Source: JBAIYU01 sp036763085
GTDB taxonomy: Bacteria; Bacillota; Negativicutes; DSM-1736; Dendrosporobacteraceae
Assembly (NCBI RefSeq): GCF_036763085.1
Contig: NZ_JBAIYU010000010.1
Span: 434,001 to 498,000 of the forward strand
Length of the DNA stretch: 64,000 nucleotides
Direction: 5' to 3'
In this document: positions 16,344 through 24,825 of the stretch, one piece after another
Layout: each line of letters begins with the position of its first letter
How positions within the stretch are numbered: the first letter of the stretch is position 1
The notes under the pieces: model-generated
What the model was told of the DNA's origin: nothing
Seen by the model: the letters and a program-made list of their open reading frames with translations, nothing else
The model's database searches: none
Translations under genes and position numbers: made by a program

Positions 16344-17051
16344 TTACTGTGGCTGAATTACTAGCTTGGTGCGTCCTTGGGCGTTTACGGCATTATCGTC
16401 AAGGTATATTGTTAATTTATTACCCTGGAGCACGTTGCCTTCCTGAACAGCTTTTGCGTTGCCAGTAAGGACTACCCTGCCTTGTTCGCCTTTAGCACCG
16501 TAGTACGATGCTTGATCAGCCGTTGCGTCTAGCTGTCTTGTTTGACTTACAATATGCACATTACCTGTTCCAACAATCTGATTATCACTCATATAGGCTT
16601 CGATCTTATTCGCGGTCATGATGCCATCAGGCATCTTTAGACGAGCGTTATTATTTATAACAGCATAGGATTTATCGGCATAATAATCAATTTGCGGACC
16701 TGTTAAAGTGTTATCACCCTTAACAAGCTCAACATCACCGCTAGCGATTATATGATTGTTGTCATAGGAACGTAGTTCTTCTGCTGTCATTACAGCGTTA
16801 TCCTGAACCAATTTTACTCCGCCTGTTATAACGGCTTCCTGAGTCTTAGTATTATAGTTTACATTTGAGCCGGTTACCACTGCATTGCCTTGAGTAAGTT
16901 TTATAGTTCCTTGGCCTGTCATAATTCCAGTAGTTGAATCATACTCAATGACATCTGCCGCTAATTCGACAGGCTTAGTCTGAGCGGCATAGATTTGCGT
17001 AGCCATGCCTAAAGTCAGAGCTAATACTAATAATATTCTGCTAAGCTTCAA
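16344..17051 (-). CDS. lptA: LptA-like periplasmic LPS bridge protein (OstA domain)
   Basis: The 235-residue precursor starts at a TTG nine bases after AGGAGG and overlaps the lptC stop by four bases, indicating coupling. A signal peptide (MKLSRILLVLALTLGMATQIYA) is followed by a repetitive OstA beta-jellyroll (VIEYDSTTGIMTGQGTIKLTQ, VELVKGDNTLTGPQIDYYADK, VVLTGNAKAVQEGNVLQGNKL). The mature domain is longer than that of E. coli LptA (185-residue precursor). It forms the periplasmic slide for lipopolysaccharide between LptC and LptD. Confidence 0.92.
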   Translation of the reverse strand: MKLSRILLVLALTLGMATQIYAAQTKPVELAADVIEYDSTTGIMTGQGTIKLTQGNAVVTGSNVNYNTKTQEAVITGGVKLVQDNAVMTAEELRSYDNNHIIASGDVELVKGDNTLTGPQIDYYADKSYAVINNNARLKMPDGIMTANKIEAYMSDNQIVGTGNVHIVSQTRQLDATADQASYYGAKGEQGRVVLTGNAKAVQEGNVLQGNKLTIYLDDNAVNAQGRTKLVIQPQ

Positions 17052-17605
17052 TTGGCAGGACCTCCTTTGCGGATACGGGCATTACCCTCTACTTTTATTT
17101 TCTGCATATTAGCATCGCTCTCGATGCGATCACCTATGATAACAGTGTCATCTCTAGTCATAGTTATGCCGCCTGATCCGTAAAAACGGCGGTCATTGCC
17201 AGCCCAGCGGGCTGTAGGTGCCGTAAAGGTTGCCCCATCAGCTGAGACAGCTTTAACCTGTCCATTCATGATAATATCTCTTGTCTTGGTATCTAAAACG
17301 GCTTGGGCTGCATTTATTTCCATTTTACCGCCATTATCCTGATAAAAAACGCCTCTTAAATTCTTTATAATGGCTTGTTTGCTTTTGGGGTCCACTTCAA
17401 TTGTTTCGGCACTCAGTTCCCACAACCGCTTACCATCTTGTTCTTCGATAATAGAATTGCCTGAATAGGTCATATTCACCGTTTGTTCATTCTTTACTTG
17501 CTGTTGTTGAAGCTCTTTGGGGCTCTCATCTCTAAACAAGTAATATACTCCAAATGCCAGCACTAAAACAATACAGGCAATAAGCGCATATGATTTTTTA
17601 TTCAT
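17048..17605 (-). CDS. lptC: LptC-like LPS export protein
   Basis: The 185-residue protein has one N-terminal membrane anchor (YALIACIVLVLAFGVYYLF) and a periplasmic jellyroll with GKRLWELSAETIEVDPKSK and IIKNLRGVFYQDNGGKM, the standard LptC pattern. It lies six bases after lpxL and overlaps lptA. It receives lipopolysaccharide from LptB2FG and passes it to LptA. Confidence 0.92.
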   Translation of the reverse strand: MNKKSYALIACIVLVLAFGVYYLFRDESPKELQQQQVKNEQTVNMTYSGNSIIEEQDGKRLWELSAETIEVDPKSKQAIIKNLRGVFYQDNGGKMEINAAQAVLDTKTRDIIMNGQVKAVSADGATFTAPTARWAGNDRRFYGSGGITMTRDDTVIIGDRIESDANMQKIKVEGNARIRKGGPAN

Positions 17606-17611
17606 TCAGGC

Positions 17612-18532
17612 TCACTGTCCTCTCTGTTCAGTTGCAGCTGTTTGCTGAACATTGGCATTTATATCAGCTTCTTCATATTTTGTATTCCAACGCTTTTGAA
17701 ACCATAGCCATTGGTCTGGATATTCTTTTACAATGTCTTCTATAACCTTGGTAGTTTTTTCGGTTATAGTATATAGATCTTTGTTTTCATCACCTGTGTT
17801 TTCGTAATACAGCGGCTTACGAATTAGAACTTTATGTCCGCCGGATGGATTTCTAACAATAAACGTTGGTACTATTGGAGACTTAAAACGTTTTGCAAAA
17901 ACTGACGGCCCTAATGGCGTTGCAGCCATCTTGCCCAGAAATTCTATAAACATGCCAGCTTTTCCGCCGTCTTGATCTGCTAGAAAGGCCAGAATCTTTC
18001 CTTGTTTTAGGGCTTTTGCCGCAGCTACCAGTTCTGTGGTTCCACGGGCAAAAACTTCTATACCTACCATTTCACGATATTCATTGAGAATCTGAGTATG
18101 CTGGTCATTAGGCTGACGCTTAATGACTGTCGTTATTGGCAATTTTGCCATGGCTAAAGTTGCTCCAAGCCATTCCCAATTGCCAATATGAGCAGTAAGC
18201 ATTACGACGCCTCTGCCTTCAGCTAATGCCTCGTCTAAATAGTGCATATTTTCTACTTCTACATAGCGTCTAATTTTTTCAGGAGTAAGTGCAGGCATAT
18301 ACATTACTTCTAAAAAAGTCTGCCCTAGATTATTAAATAGACCCACTGCTAAATTCTCAGCCTGCTTAGTGGAAATGCCTAAGCTCTCCTGCATTTGTAC
18401 TATAGCACGCTTTCGCTGACGACCGGCAGCATAATAGTAAAGCTTACCAACCACTTTACCTAATGCTAATACCATGCCATAAGGCATTAGGCAAACAATG
18501 AAGCTAATAACTTTCAGTATTTTATATTGCAC
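17612..18532 (-). CDS. lpxL: Lipid A biosynthesis acyltransferase (LpxL/HtrB family), copy 1
   Basis: From the GTG at 18532, with GGAGGATGGTGC just upstream, the protein has 306 residues. It has an N-terminal membrane helix and the LPLAT motif TAHIGNWEWLG (H-x4-E catalytic pair) near residue 110, then a DQDGGKAGMFIEFLGKMA segment. An upstream in-frame extension to 18649 translates a repeat element (NPLRPPRTLRL-type peptide) and is not real. It adds a secondary acyl chain to lipid A. A second homologue lies at 35.3-36.2 kb. Confidence 0.9.
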   Translation of the reverse strand: MQYKILKVISFIVCLMPYGMVLALGKVVGKLYYYAAGRQRKRAIVQMQESLGISTKQAENLAVGLFNNLGQTFLEVMYMPALTPEKIRRYVEVENMHYLDEALAEGRGVVMLTAHIGNWEWLGATLAMAKLPITTVIKRQPNDQHTQILNEYREMVGIEVFARGTTELVAAAKALKQGKILAFLADQDGGKAGMFIEFLGKMAATPLGPSVFAKRFKSPIVPTFIVRNPSGGHKVLIRKPLYYENTGDENKDLYTITEKTTKVIEDIVKEYPDQWLWFQKRWNTKYEEADINANVQQTAATEQRGQ

Positions 18533-18566
18533 GCACCATCCTCCTCTCTCAAGTGACGATTCTATT

Positions 18567-18687
18567 AACCGCAGAGTACGCGGAGGGCGCAGAGGGAACG
18601 CTGAGTTCGGACTTATTATTTTTGCGTGATAACTATCACGCCGTTTCACTCCGTAAACCCTCTGCGTACTCTGTGTACTCTGTGGTT
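18567..18687. repeat. Nested palindromic repeat (family 1, GCAGAG arms)
   Basis: Arms AACCGCAGAGTACGCGGAGG and GTACTCTGTGTACTCTGTGGTT; inner palindrome GCGTGATAACTATCACGC, where a GC-to-TA exchange is matched on both sides. Confidence 0.9.
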
Positions 18688-18690
18688 CAA

Positions 18691-19236
18691 TTATTGTCTA
18701 GTTTCCATGTTTATGTCTTGGGTGTATGCTGCGATAATGTCAGCCCATTTACCTTGGGCTTTTAGGACTAATTCAACGATTTCACGGACGGCACCGCGGC
18801 CGCCTTCGTTGGCTGCAATGTAATGAGCGTTAGCTTTGACCTCAGGTACAGCGTTTGCTACTGCGCAGGCTAGTCCTACTTGAATCATTACTGGGAGATC
18901 GATAAGATCATCGCCCACATAGCATACTTCATCTAATTTTAAATTGTACTTTGCAATAAGTTCTTGCAGGGCAGCAAGCTTACTCATAGCACCTTGATAT
19001 ACATCAGTTATTTTGAGTTCAGCTCCACGCAGTTTCACCATGTCGCTTTCGCGCCCGGTAATAATAGCTGTCTTTAATCCGGCTTTATGAGCTACCGATA
19101 TTCCTAAGCCATCTTGAGCATTGAATTCCTTCATGGCTTCACCATCACGACCAAATATAATTTGGCCGTTAGTGAGAACACCATCAACATCGAAAATCAT
19201 TAGCTTAATTTTATTAGCCCGGGTGTCAATGTCCAT
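18691..19236 (-). CDS. kdsC: 3-deoxy-D-manno-octulosonate 8-phosphate phosphatase
   Basis: This 181-residue HAD phosphatase has MIFDVDGVLTNG near residue 14 (nucleophile and acid Asp), AIITGRES, K84-region MSKLAAL and CYVGDDLIDLPVM. The absence of a cap domain and the size match KdsC. It removes phosphate from Kdo-8-P. Its ATG overlaps the kdsD stop by one base (TAATG), so the two are translationally coupled. Confidence 0.95.
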   Translation of the reverse strand: MDIDTRANKIKLMIFDVDGVLTNGQIIFGRDGEAMKEFNAQDGLGISVAHKAGLKTAIITGRESDMVKLRGAELKITDVYQGAMSKLAALQELIAKYNLKLDEVCYVGDDLIDLPVMIQVGLACAVANAVPEVKANAHYIAANEGGRGAVREIVELVLKAQGKWADIIAAYTQDINMETRQ

Positions 19237-20204
19237 TATACCACTCCTTGACGTAATAAGTCAGTAAGGTGAATAATGCCAATTGCGTGATGGTCCCCGT
19301 CAACTACCGGCAATACTGTAATCGGACGAGGTTTATTTTTCTCCATTAGGTTTAGTGCCTGGGCTGCTAGCTTATCTAGCGTAATAGTACGAGGATTCTT
19401 GGTCATAAGGTCAACGACTGGCAGATCAAGAAAACCATGACCTTTTTCTAAACCTCGTCGAATATCGCCATCTGTTACTATGCCCATGAGTCTTCCTTGT
19501 TCATCCACCACCGAAGTCGCTCCAAGTCCTTTGGCAGTCATAACAAATAAAGCTTCTTTCACTGTCTTATCAGCAGTAACCATAGGATTATCTTCGCCGC
19601 TATGCATAACCTTTTCTACCGTAAGCAATAGCTTACGGCCCAGTGAACCACCAGGATGAAATATAGCAAAATCTTCCGGGGTAAATTTGCGTTCTGATAA
19701 TAGGGCTACTGCTAATGCATCACCCATTGCTAATGCCGCAGTTGTGCTGGCGGTTGGAGCCAAGCCGAGCGGACAAGCTTCCTGACATACGCTCACATCA
19801 AGAAATACTTCTGCAGTTTGTACTAATGTAGATTGTTCACGCCCACACATCGCGATAATTGGAGCTCCAATACGCTTAACGGCAGGAATAATACTGATAA
19901 TTTCGCCAGTCTCGCCACTGTTTGAAAGAGCTAATACTATATCATCAGCTGTAACCATTCCTAAGTCACCATGAATTCCTTCAGCAGGGTGCAGGAAAAA
20001 GGACGGAGTCCCGGTACTTGCTAAAGTAGCAGCTATCTTCTTACCGATAAGACCTGATTTACCCATACCGGTAACAATCACTCGGCCTTTGCATTCTAAT
20101 ATCATATTAACGGCTGTAGTAAACTGACCATTTATCCGCGGAATTAAACTCTCAATCGCCGCAGCCTCTATAGCCAATACTTGCCTTGCTTGTTCAATTA
20201 TCAT
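19236..20204 (-). CDS. kdsD: Arabinose-5-phosphate isomerase
   Basis: The 322-residue enzyme has an N-terminal SIS domain with VTGMGKSGLIGKKIAATLASTG and HPAEGIHGDLGMV, followed by two CBS domains from about residue 200 (VMHSGEDNPMV..., DLMTKNPRTITL...). This is the standard KdsD layout. It converts ribulose-5-phosphate to arabinose-5-phosphate, the first committed precursor of Kdo. Confidence 0.96.
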   Translation of the reverse strand: MIIEQARQVLAIEAAAIESLIPRINGQFTTAVNMILECKGRVIVTGMGKSGLIGKKIAATLASTGTPSFFLHPAEGIHGDLGMVTADDIVLALSNSGETGEIISIIPAVKRIGAPIIAMCGREQSTLVQTAEVFLDVSVCQEACPLGLAPTASTTAALAMGDALAVALLSERKFTPEDFAIFHPGGSLGRKLLLTVEKVMHSGEDNPMVTADKTVKEALFVMTAKGLGATSVVDEQGRLMGIVTDGDIRRGLEKGHGFLDLPVVDLMTKNPRTITLDKLAAQALNLMEKNKPRPITVLPVVDGDHHAIGIIHLTDLLRQGVV

Positions 20205-20234
20205 TGGAGATACCTCCTCTACTTTGGATACGAT

Positions 20235-20352
20235 TAACCGCAGAGTACGCGGAGGTCGCAGAGGGAACGCTGAGGACTAATTTTTATTTAGGCGCGATAA
20301 CTATCGCGCTGTACTCCGTAATACTCTGCGTACTCTGTGTACTCTGCGGTTC
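20235..20352. repeat. Nested palindromic repeat (family 1, GCAGAG arms)
   Basis: Arms AACCGCAGAGTACGCGGAGG and ACTCTGTGTACTCTGCGGTT, inner palindrome GCGCGATAACTATCGCGC, between kdsA and kdsD. Confidence 0.9.
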
Positions 20353-20371
20353 AAAAACCCAGTTCCCGTTT

Positions 20372-21196
20372 TTATTTATGTCGACGAACTACGTTGTCGA
20401 TTGCTAGGACGTCTTTCAGCAGATCTTCTAGTTGATCAATGTAGAGCATATTGGGGCCGTCGCACAAGGCTTCGGCGGGATTGTCGTGGACTTCCATGAA
20501 TAGAGCATCGATGCCAACTGCTACAGCCGCTCTGGTCAGGTAACTGACATACTCTCGTTGACCAGCTGAGCTAGTGCCTGCGCCGCCAGGCAGCTGCACA
20601 CTGTGGGTAGCATCAAATACTACAGGGTAGCCGAAAGAACGCATAATAGCAAGGCCGCGCATATCAACAACAAGATTATTATATCCGAAGCTTGCCCCAC
20701 GCTCAGTTAGCATAATATTTTCATTACCTGCCTCGCGCATTTTGGTTACTACATTCTTCATATCATTAGGTGCGAGGAATTGGCCTTTTTTAACATTAAC
20801 AACCTTACCAGTAAGAGCCGCCTGATAAACTAAATCAGTTTGGCGGGACAGAAAAGCTGGTATTTGCAGAATATCCAGCACTTCAGCTGCCGGCTGTACG
20901 TGTGATACATCATGAATATCACTAACAACAGGTACACCAAGATCCTGTTTGATTTTCTTCAGAGTCGCTAGACCTTCTTCTAAACCAGGTCCGCGAAAAG
21001 AAGCATAAGATGAACGATTGGCTTTATCAAATGATGCTTTAAAGACATAAGGTATTCCTAATCTATTTGCAATGTCTTTAACCGCACGTCCAATTTTTAT
21101 TGACCGCTCATAGCCTTCGAGTACACACGGACCTGCTAATAGTACAAGCGGCTGCTTGCCGCCTACTGTTATTGAACCAATATTGACTGTATTCAT
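20372..21196 (-). CDS. kdsA: 3-deoxy-8-phosphooctulonate synthase (Kdo-8-P synthase)
   Basis: From the ATG at 21196, with AAGGAGG upstream, the enzyme has 274 residues, the usual KdsA length. LLAGPCVLEGYE, FKASFDKANRSS, RGPGLEEGL, KKGQFLAPNDM and FDATHSVQLPGG are family signatures. It condenses arabinose-5-phosphate with phosphoenolpyruvate. An in-frame upstream extension to 21298 is repeat-derived and rejected. Confidence 0.97.
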   Translation of the reverse strand: MNTVNIGSITVGGKQPLVLLAGPCVLEGYERSIKIGRAVKDIANRLGIPYVFKASFDKANRSSYASFRGPGLEEGLATLKKIKQDLGVPVVSDIHDVSHVQPAAEVLDILQIPAFLSRQTDLVYQAALTGKVVNVKKGQFLAPNDMKNVVTKMREAGNENIMLTERGASFGYNNLVVDMRGLAIMRSFGYPVVFDATHSVQLPGGAGTSSAGQREYVSYLTRAAVAVGIDALFMEVHDNPAEALCDGPNMLYIDQLEDLLKDVLAIDNVVRRHK

Positions 21197-21233
21197 GGAA
21201 AATGCCTCCTTATTGTTGGGGGTGACGTTATTT

Positions 21234-21334
21234 AACCGCAGAGTACGCGGAGGGCGCAGAGGGTTTACGGAGTTACTTTCTATGCGATAATATCGCACAT
21301 GTTTTTACTTGTGGCCACTTTGCGTCCTTTGAGT
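21234..21334. repeat. Nested palindromic repeat (family 1), right arm decayed
   Basis: The left arm AACCGCAGAGTACGCGGAGG is intact and the inner palindrome is TGCGATAATATCGCA. The right side (CCACTTTGCGTCCTTTGAG) looks like the other arm subtype and pairs poorly. Confidence 0.75.
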
Positions 21335-21353
21335 ACAATTTTTTGTTAATAGT

Positions 21354-22079
21354 TTATTTTTTCAACATTTCATTTACGCGTTCGAGGTCTTCGGGGGTGT
21401 CGACGCCGATGGATTTGAAGTCTGTTTTTATGACTTTGATACGATAGCCGTGTTCGAGGGCGCGGAGTTGTTCGAGCGATTCAGTACGTTCTAACGGGGT
21501 AGGGCTTAGTTTTGCGTATTTTAGAAGAAAATCACGACGGTAAGCGTAGATTCCTAAATGTTTGTGCACTGGCATCCCGACATCCTTTACACGAGGATAA
21601 GGTATTATGGAGCGAGAGAAATATAGTGCATAGCCCTTCAAGTCAGTGATTACTTTTACGGCATTTGGATTATTATGTTCAATTTCTTCCATTTCGGTCA
21701 TGAGTGTAGCCATTGCTAAATCAGGTGAATCATCAAAAGCACTGGCTAAGTCGTCAATTACTTTTGGTTCGATAAGAGGCTCATCGCCTTGCACATTAAT
21801 AATAATATCAGCGTCAGGAAAGCTGTTGGCCACTTCAGCCAGCCGATCTGTTCCTGTAGGATGATCGGCTGAAGTCATCATAACTTCGCCGCCGAAAGAC
21901 TTTACTGCTTGATATACTAGTTCATGATCAGTAGCAACTAAAACAGTTGTAGGACGTTCAGCCTGCTTAGCCCGCTCGTACACATGCTGAATCATCGGCT
22001 TGCCCGCGATATCAGCTAGCGGCTTTCCCGGCAGCCTAGTCGATGAATATCTTGCGGGTATTACACAAAGTATGTTCAT
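21354..22079 (-). CDS. kdsB: 3-deoxy-manno-octulosonate cytidylyltransferase
   Basis: This 241-residue nucleotidyltransferase begins MNILCVIPARYSSTRLPGKPL with the signature CMP-Kdo synthetase loop, then NVQGDEPLIEP and HKHLGIYAYRRDFL. It activates Kdo as CMP-Kdo for WaaA, encoded next. The ribosome binding site is CAGGAGG. Confidence 0.97.
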   Translation of the reverse strand: MNILCVIPARYSSTRLPGKPLADIAGKPMIQHVYERAKQAERPTTVLVATDHELVYQAVKSFGGEVMMTSADHPTGTDRLAEVANSFPDADIIINVQGDEPLIEPKVIDDLASAFDDSPDLAMATLMTEMEEIEHNNPNAVKVITDLKGYALYFSRSIIPYPRVKDVGMPVHKHLGIYAYRRDFLLKYAKLSPTPLERTESLEQLRALEHGYRIKVIKTDFKSIGVDTPEDLERVNEMLKK

Positions 22080-22111
22080 AAAAACCTCCTGTGGAGATGA
22101 GAAGAATTTTT

Positions 22112-22194
22112 AACCGCAAAGGCGCGAAGGTCACAAAGTGTAATCTTTTTTTCGCAATAATTATTGCGTATGTTTTTTTGCGTCTTTGCGGTCA
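22112..22194. repeat. Nested palindromic repeat (family 1, GCAAAGG arms)
   Basis: Arms AACCGCAAAGGCGCGAAGG and TTGCGTCTTTGCGGT, inner palindrome CGCAATAATTATTGCG, in which both sides carry the compensating G/C to A/T change. Confidence 0.85.
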
Positions 22195-22201
22195 AACATC
22201 A

Positions 22202-24670
22202 TTATTTCATCGTTGCTTTTATTAGTTCCATAAAGTCATCATAGCCTTCTAAGAATTGGACTTCAATTCCAAGTACATAAACAGGCAACTGTCGATCAGA
22301 GTGGATAAATTCTGCTGGAATTTTCACTGCGTCCTTTTCGGTTGTCACAAGAGCGTCAGCACCCTTTTCAACTGCACTCTGCATTATGGCGTGCATTTCA
22401 GCCATTGTGTAGTCATGATGGTCAGGGAAACGAATGCTGTCAACGACCCTTGGCCCAAGATCTGTTATGGTTTGTTCGAAAGAAGTCGGATTGCCAATCG
22501 CTGAAAAGGCAACGAGAGTCTGACCACCGAATGTATCCAAAGAAATGTTTTTATAACGAACTCCCTTATACCATTCGGCTATTTCGATAAAACACTTGGG
22601 ACTATGAATACTCTCTACAACTAAAGCACTCTTGTTATACAAGGCAATAGTATCCCTAATTACATTTCTAGCTCCATCCGTAGCCTGATCAACCTTAGTT
22701 AATAGACATACACTTGCGCGGCTTAGGTTTGAAAGCGGTTCTCTCAGCGTACCTCTTGGCAGCATATAACTGTTTCCGAAAACATTTAAGGCATCAATTA
22801 AGACTATATCAAGATCTCTCGCTAATTTCCAATGCTGGTAACCATCATCAAGAATTACAACATCGGCCTTAAGTTCCTGTACTGCATACTCGCCGGAAAT
22901 AGTACGATCACGTCCGATTACTACAGGAACTCCTGGTAGGTTTTTCGCTAAGAGATAGGCTTCATCTCCGGCCTCAGACACTGACATATAAATTTTTTCA
23001 CCATCTGATACAAGGCCTACTTCTTCCTTAAAACCAGCCCGATATCCTCGGTTTAGAATAACAACACGATAGCCCATGTCCCTGATTGCAGCAGCAAGCA
23101 GTTGTGCAGTAGGAGTCTTACCAGTACCGCCAACCGTTATATTACCCAAACTGATCACCCGACAATTAAGTCTGTGCCGCTTTAGTATCCCTCTTTTATA
23201 TAGTAAAAGGATTAGTGAAACTCCTGAGCCATATACTAAGGATAAAAAGTACAGTATTTTAAGAGCTGACTTAGCTAGTATTCCTTGTTTATCACCATGG
23301 ACTAATTTATATAAGTAGGTTTGCATCGCTTCACGCTGGCGGCCGATCTGCTCAAGTTTTCTGCTTTCTTTAGACATATCCCAATTAAGCAGCATTTCCT
23401 TAAGCTCAATAGCACTCTGTCTCGATGCTCCCTTGTTCTCATTAATAATAGCTAGTGTTTCATTAGACATAGCCTGGCGCATACTATCATTTTGAAGAAT
23501 ATTTAGCATTTTTTCTGTCAGTTCATCGGCATTATGCACTGTAAGGCAGGCAGAGCGTTCAGAAAACAAAGCATATGTGTCCTTAAAGTTGAACATATGA
23601 GGCCCGACAATAATCGGCTTTCCGTGGGCTGCTGGTTCTAAAATATTATGTCCCCCGCGCGCCACTAAACTGCCTCCAACATAGATTATATCACCTAAAC
23701 TGTATACTTTCCCCAGCTCACCTATCGTGTCAAGTACTACAACATCATGCTCATAATTGCTTTCCTGCTGCAAGACAGTACGCTTAGCGGCCTTAACCTG
23801 ATATGAATCAGCCATCGTAACAATTTCGTCAGCACGTAGAATTTCACGCGGGGCCAATATCAGTTTAGCTGTTGGAAAGAAGGCTTTTACCTTAACAAAT
23901 GCAGCAAATACTGCCTCTTCCTCTCCAGGGTGTGTACTTCCTGCAACCACTATCGGCGTATAATCCTTCAAGCCCATGCTGTCACGCAGTAATTGTTTGT
24001 CACATTCACTCACATCGGTATAGGTCTGGTCAAACTTTGTGTTTCCTGTTACGACTACCCTTTTAGGGTCTGCTCCTAAACGGATAATATGATCAGCATC
24101 AATTTTAGACTGCATACAGAATTTAACTACAGTACCAATCATCGAATTTAATATACTTCGCAGATAATGATACCTTTTGACACTCTTGTCACTGATCCGA
24201 CCATTTACCATCATAACTGGAATACGATGATTCCGGGCAGCCTTTAAAAAGTTCGGCCACAGCTCGGTTTCAACTGGAAGAAATACTCTTGGCATAATCC
24301 TTCTAACTACACTTTCACTAAGCCAAGGCAGATCCAGTGGAAAATAAATTATGCTATCTGCATCTTTTACAATTCGCTTAGCCATTGCATAACCGTTTGA
24401 AGTAACCACAGAGACCAGTATTGGTGAATCAGGCATCTCGCGTCGAAATTCTTTAACTATAGGGCTGGCGGCTACAATCTCACCGACAGAGGCCGCGTGA
24501 AGCCAAATGCAGCCTTTGTTTGCCACAGGAGCCAGTGCTTCCTCAGGCAATAGACCAAAACTCTGACGCACTCGCTCGGCAAAACCATCCTCGCGAAGCA
24601 TACGGAAAACAAATACCGGTAATGCCAGTACGACAAGCAGTATTGCGACTATGTTGTATAAAAATTGCAT
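22202..24670 (-). CDS. waaA-lpxK: Fused Kdo transferase and tetraacyldisaccharide 4'-kinase (WaaA-LpxK)
   Basis: One 822-residue frame encodes two enzymes. Residues 1 to about 425 are a GT30 Kdo transferase with a membrane anchor, GCIWLHAASVGEIVA, FLPVETELWPNFL, VAGSTHPGEE and VGGSLVARGGHNILEPA. A linker of about 45 residues follows, and the remainder is LpxK with the P-loop GNITVGGTGKTPTAQLL (around residue 515) and DVVILDDGYQHWKLARDLDI. LpxK phosphorylates the lipid A disaccharide at 4' and WaaA then adds Kdo, so the fusion joins consecutive steps at the inner membrane. No internal stop or frameshift is visible. Confidence 0.95.
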   Translation of the reverse strand: MQFLYNIVAILLVVLALPVFVFRMLREDGFAERVRQSFGLLPEEALAPVANKGCIWLHAASVGEIVAASPIVKEFRREMPDSPILVSVVTSNGYAMAKRIVKDADSIIYFPLDLPWLSESVVRRIMPRVFLPVETELWPNFLKAARNHRIPVMMVNGRISDKSVKRYHYLRSILNSMIGTVVKFCMQSKIDADHIIRLGADPKRVVVTGNTKFDQTYTDVSECDKQLLRDSMGLKDYTPIVVAGSTHPGEEEAVFAAFVKVKAFFPTAKLILAPREILRADEIVTMADSYQVKAAKRTVLQQESNYEHDVVVLDTIGELGKVYSLGDIIYVGGSLVARGGHNILEPAAHGKPIIVGPHMFNFKDTYALFSERSACLTVHNADELTEKMLNILQNDSMRQAMSNETLAIINENKGASRQSAIELKEMLLNWDMSKESRKLEQIGRQREAMQTYLYKLVHGDKQGILAKSALKILYFLSLVYGSGVSLILLLYKRGILKRHRLNCRVISLGNITVGGTGKTPTAQLLAAAIRDMGYRVVILNRGYRAGFKEEVGLVSDGEKIYMSVSEAGDEAYLLAKNLPGVPVVIGRDRTISGEYAVQELKADVVILDDGYQHWKLARDLDIVLIDALNVFGNSYMLPRGTLREPLSNLSRASVCLLTKVDQATDGARNVIRDTIALYNKSALVVESIHSPKCFIEIAEWYKGVRYKNISLDTFGGQTLVAFSAIGNPTSFEQTITDLGPRVVDSIRFPDHHDYTMAEMHAIMQSAVEKGADALVTTEKDAVKIPAEFIHSDRQLPVYVLGIEVQFLEGYDDFMELIKATMK

Positions 24671-24711
24671 ACCGGGTACCTCACATTTCTAAATAGATAA
24701 AAATGCAATTT

Positions 24712-24810
24712 AACCGCAGAGTACGCAGAGGGCGCAGAGTGGATGCTAAAACTATGCGCGATGATATCGCGCTTGAAAACTGTAAGCATCATTTGAGTCC
24801 TTTGCATACA
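24712..24810. repeat. Nested palindromic repeat (family 1), right arm decayed
   Basis: The left arm AACCGCAGAGTACGCAGAGG is intact and the inner palindrome is GCGCGATGATATCGCGC. The right side keeps only GAGTCCTTTGCATACAC. Confidence 0.7.
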
Positions 24811-24825
24811 CTTTTTGTTAAATCG

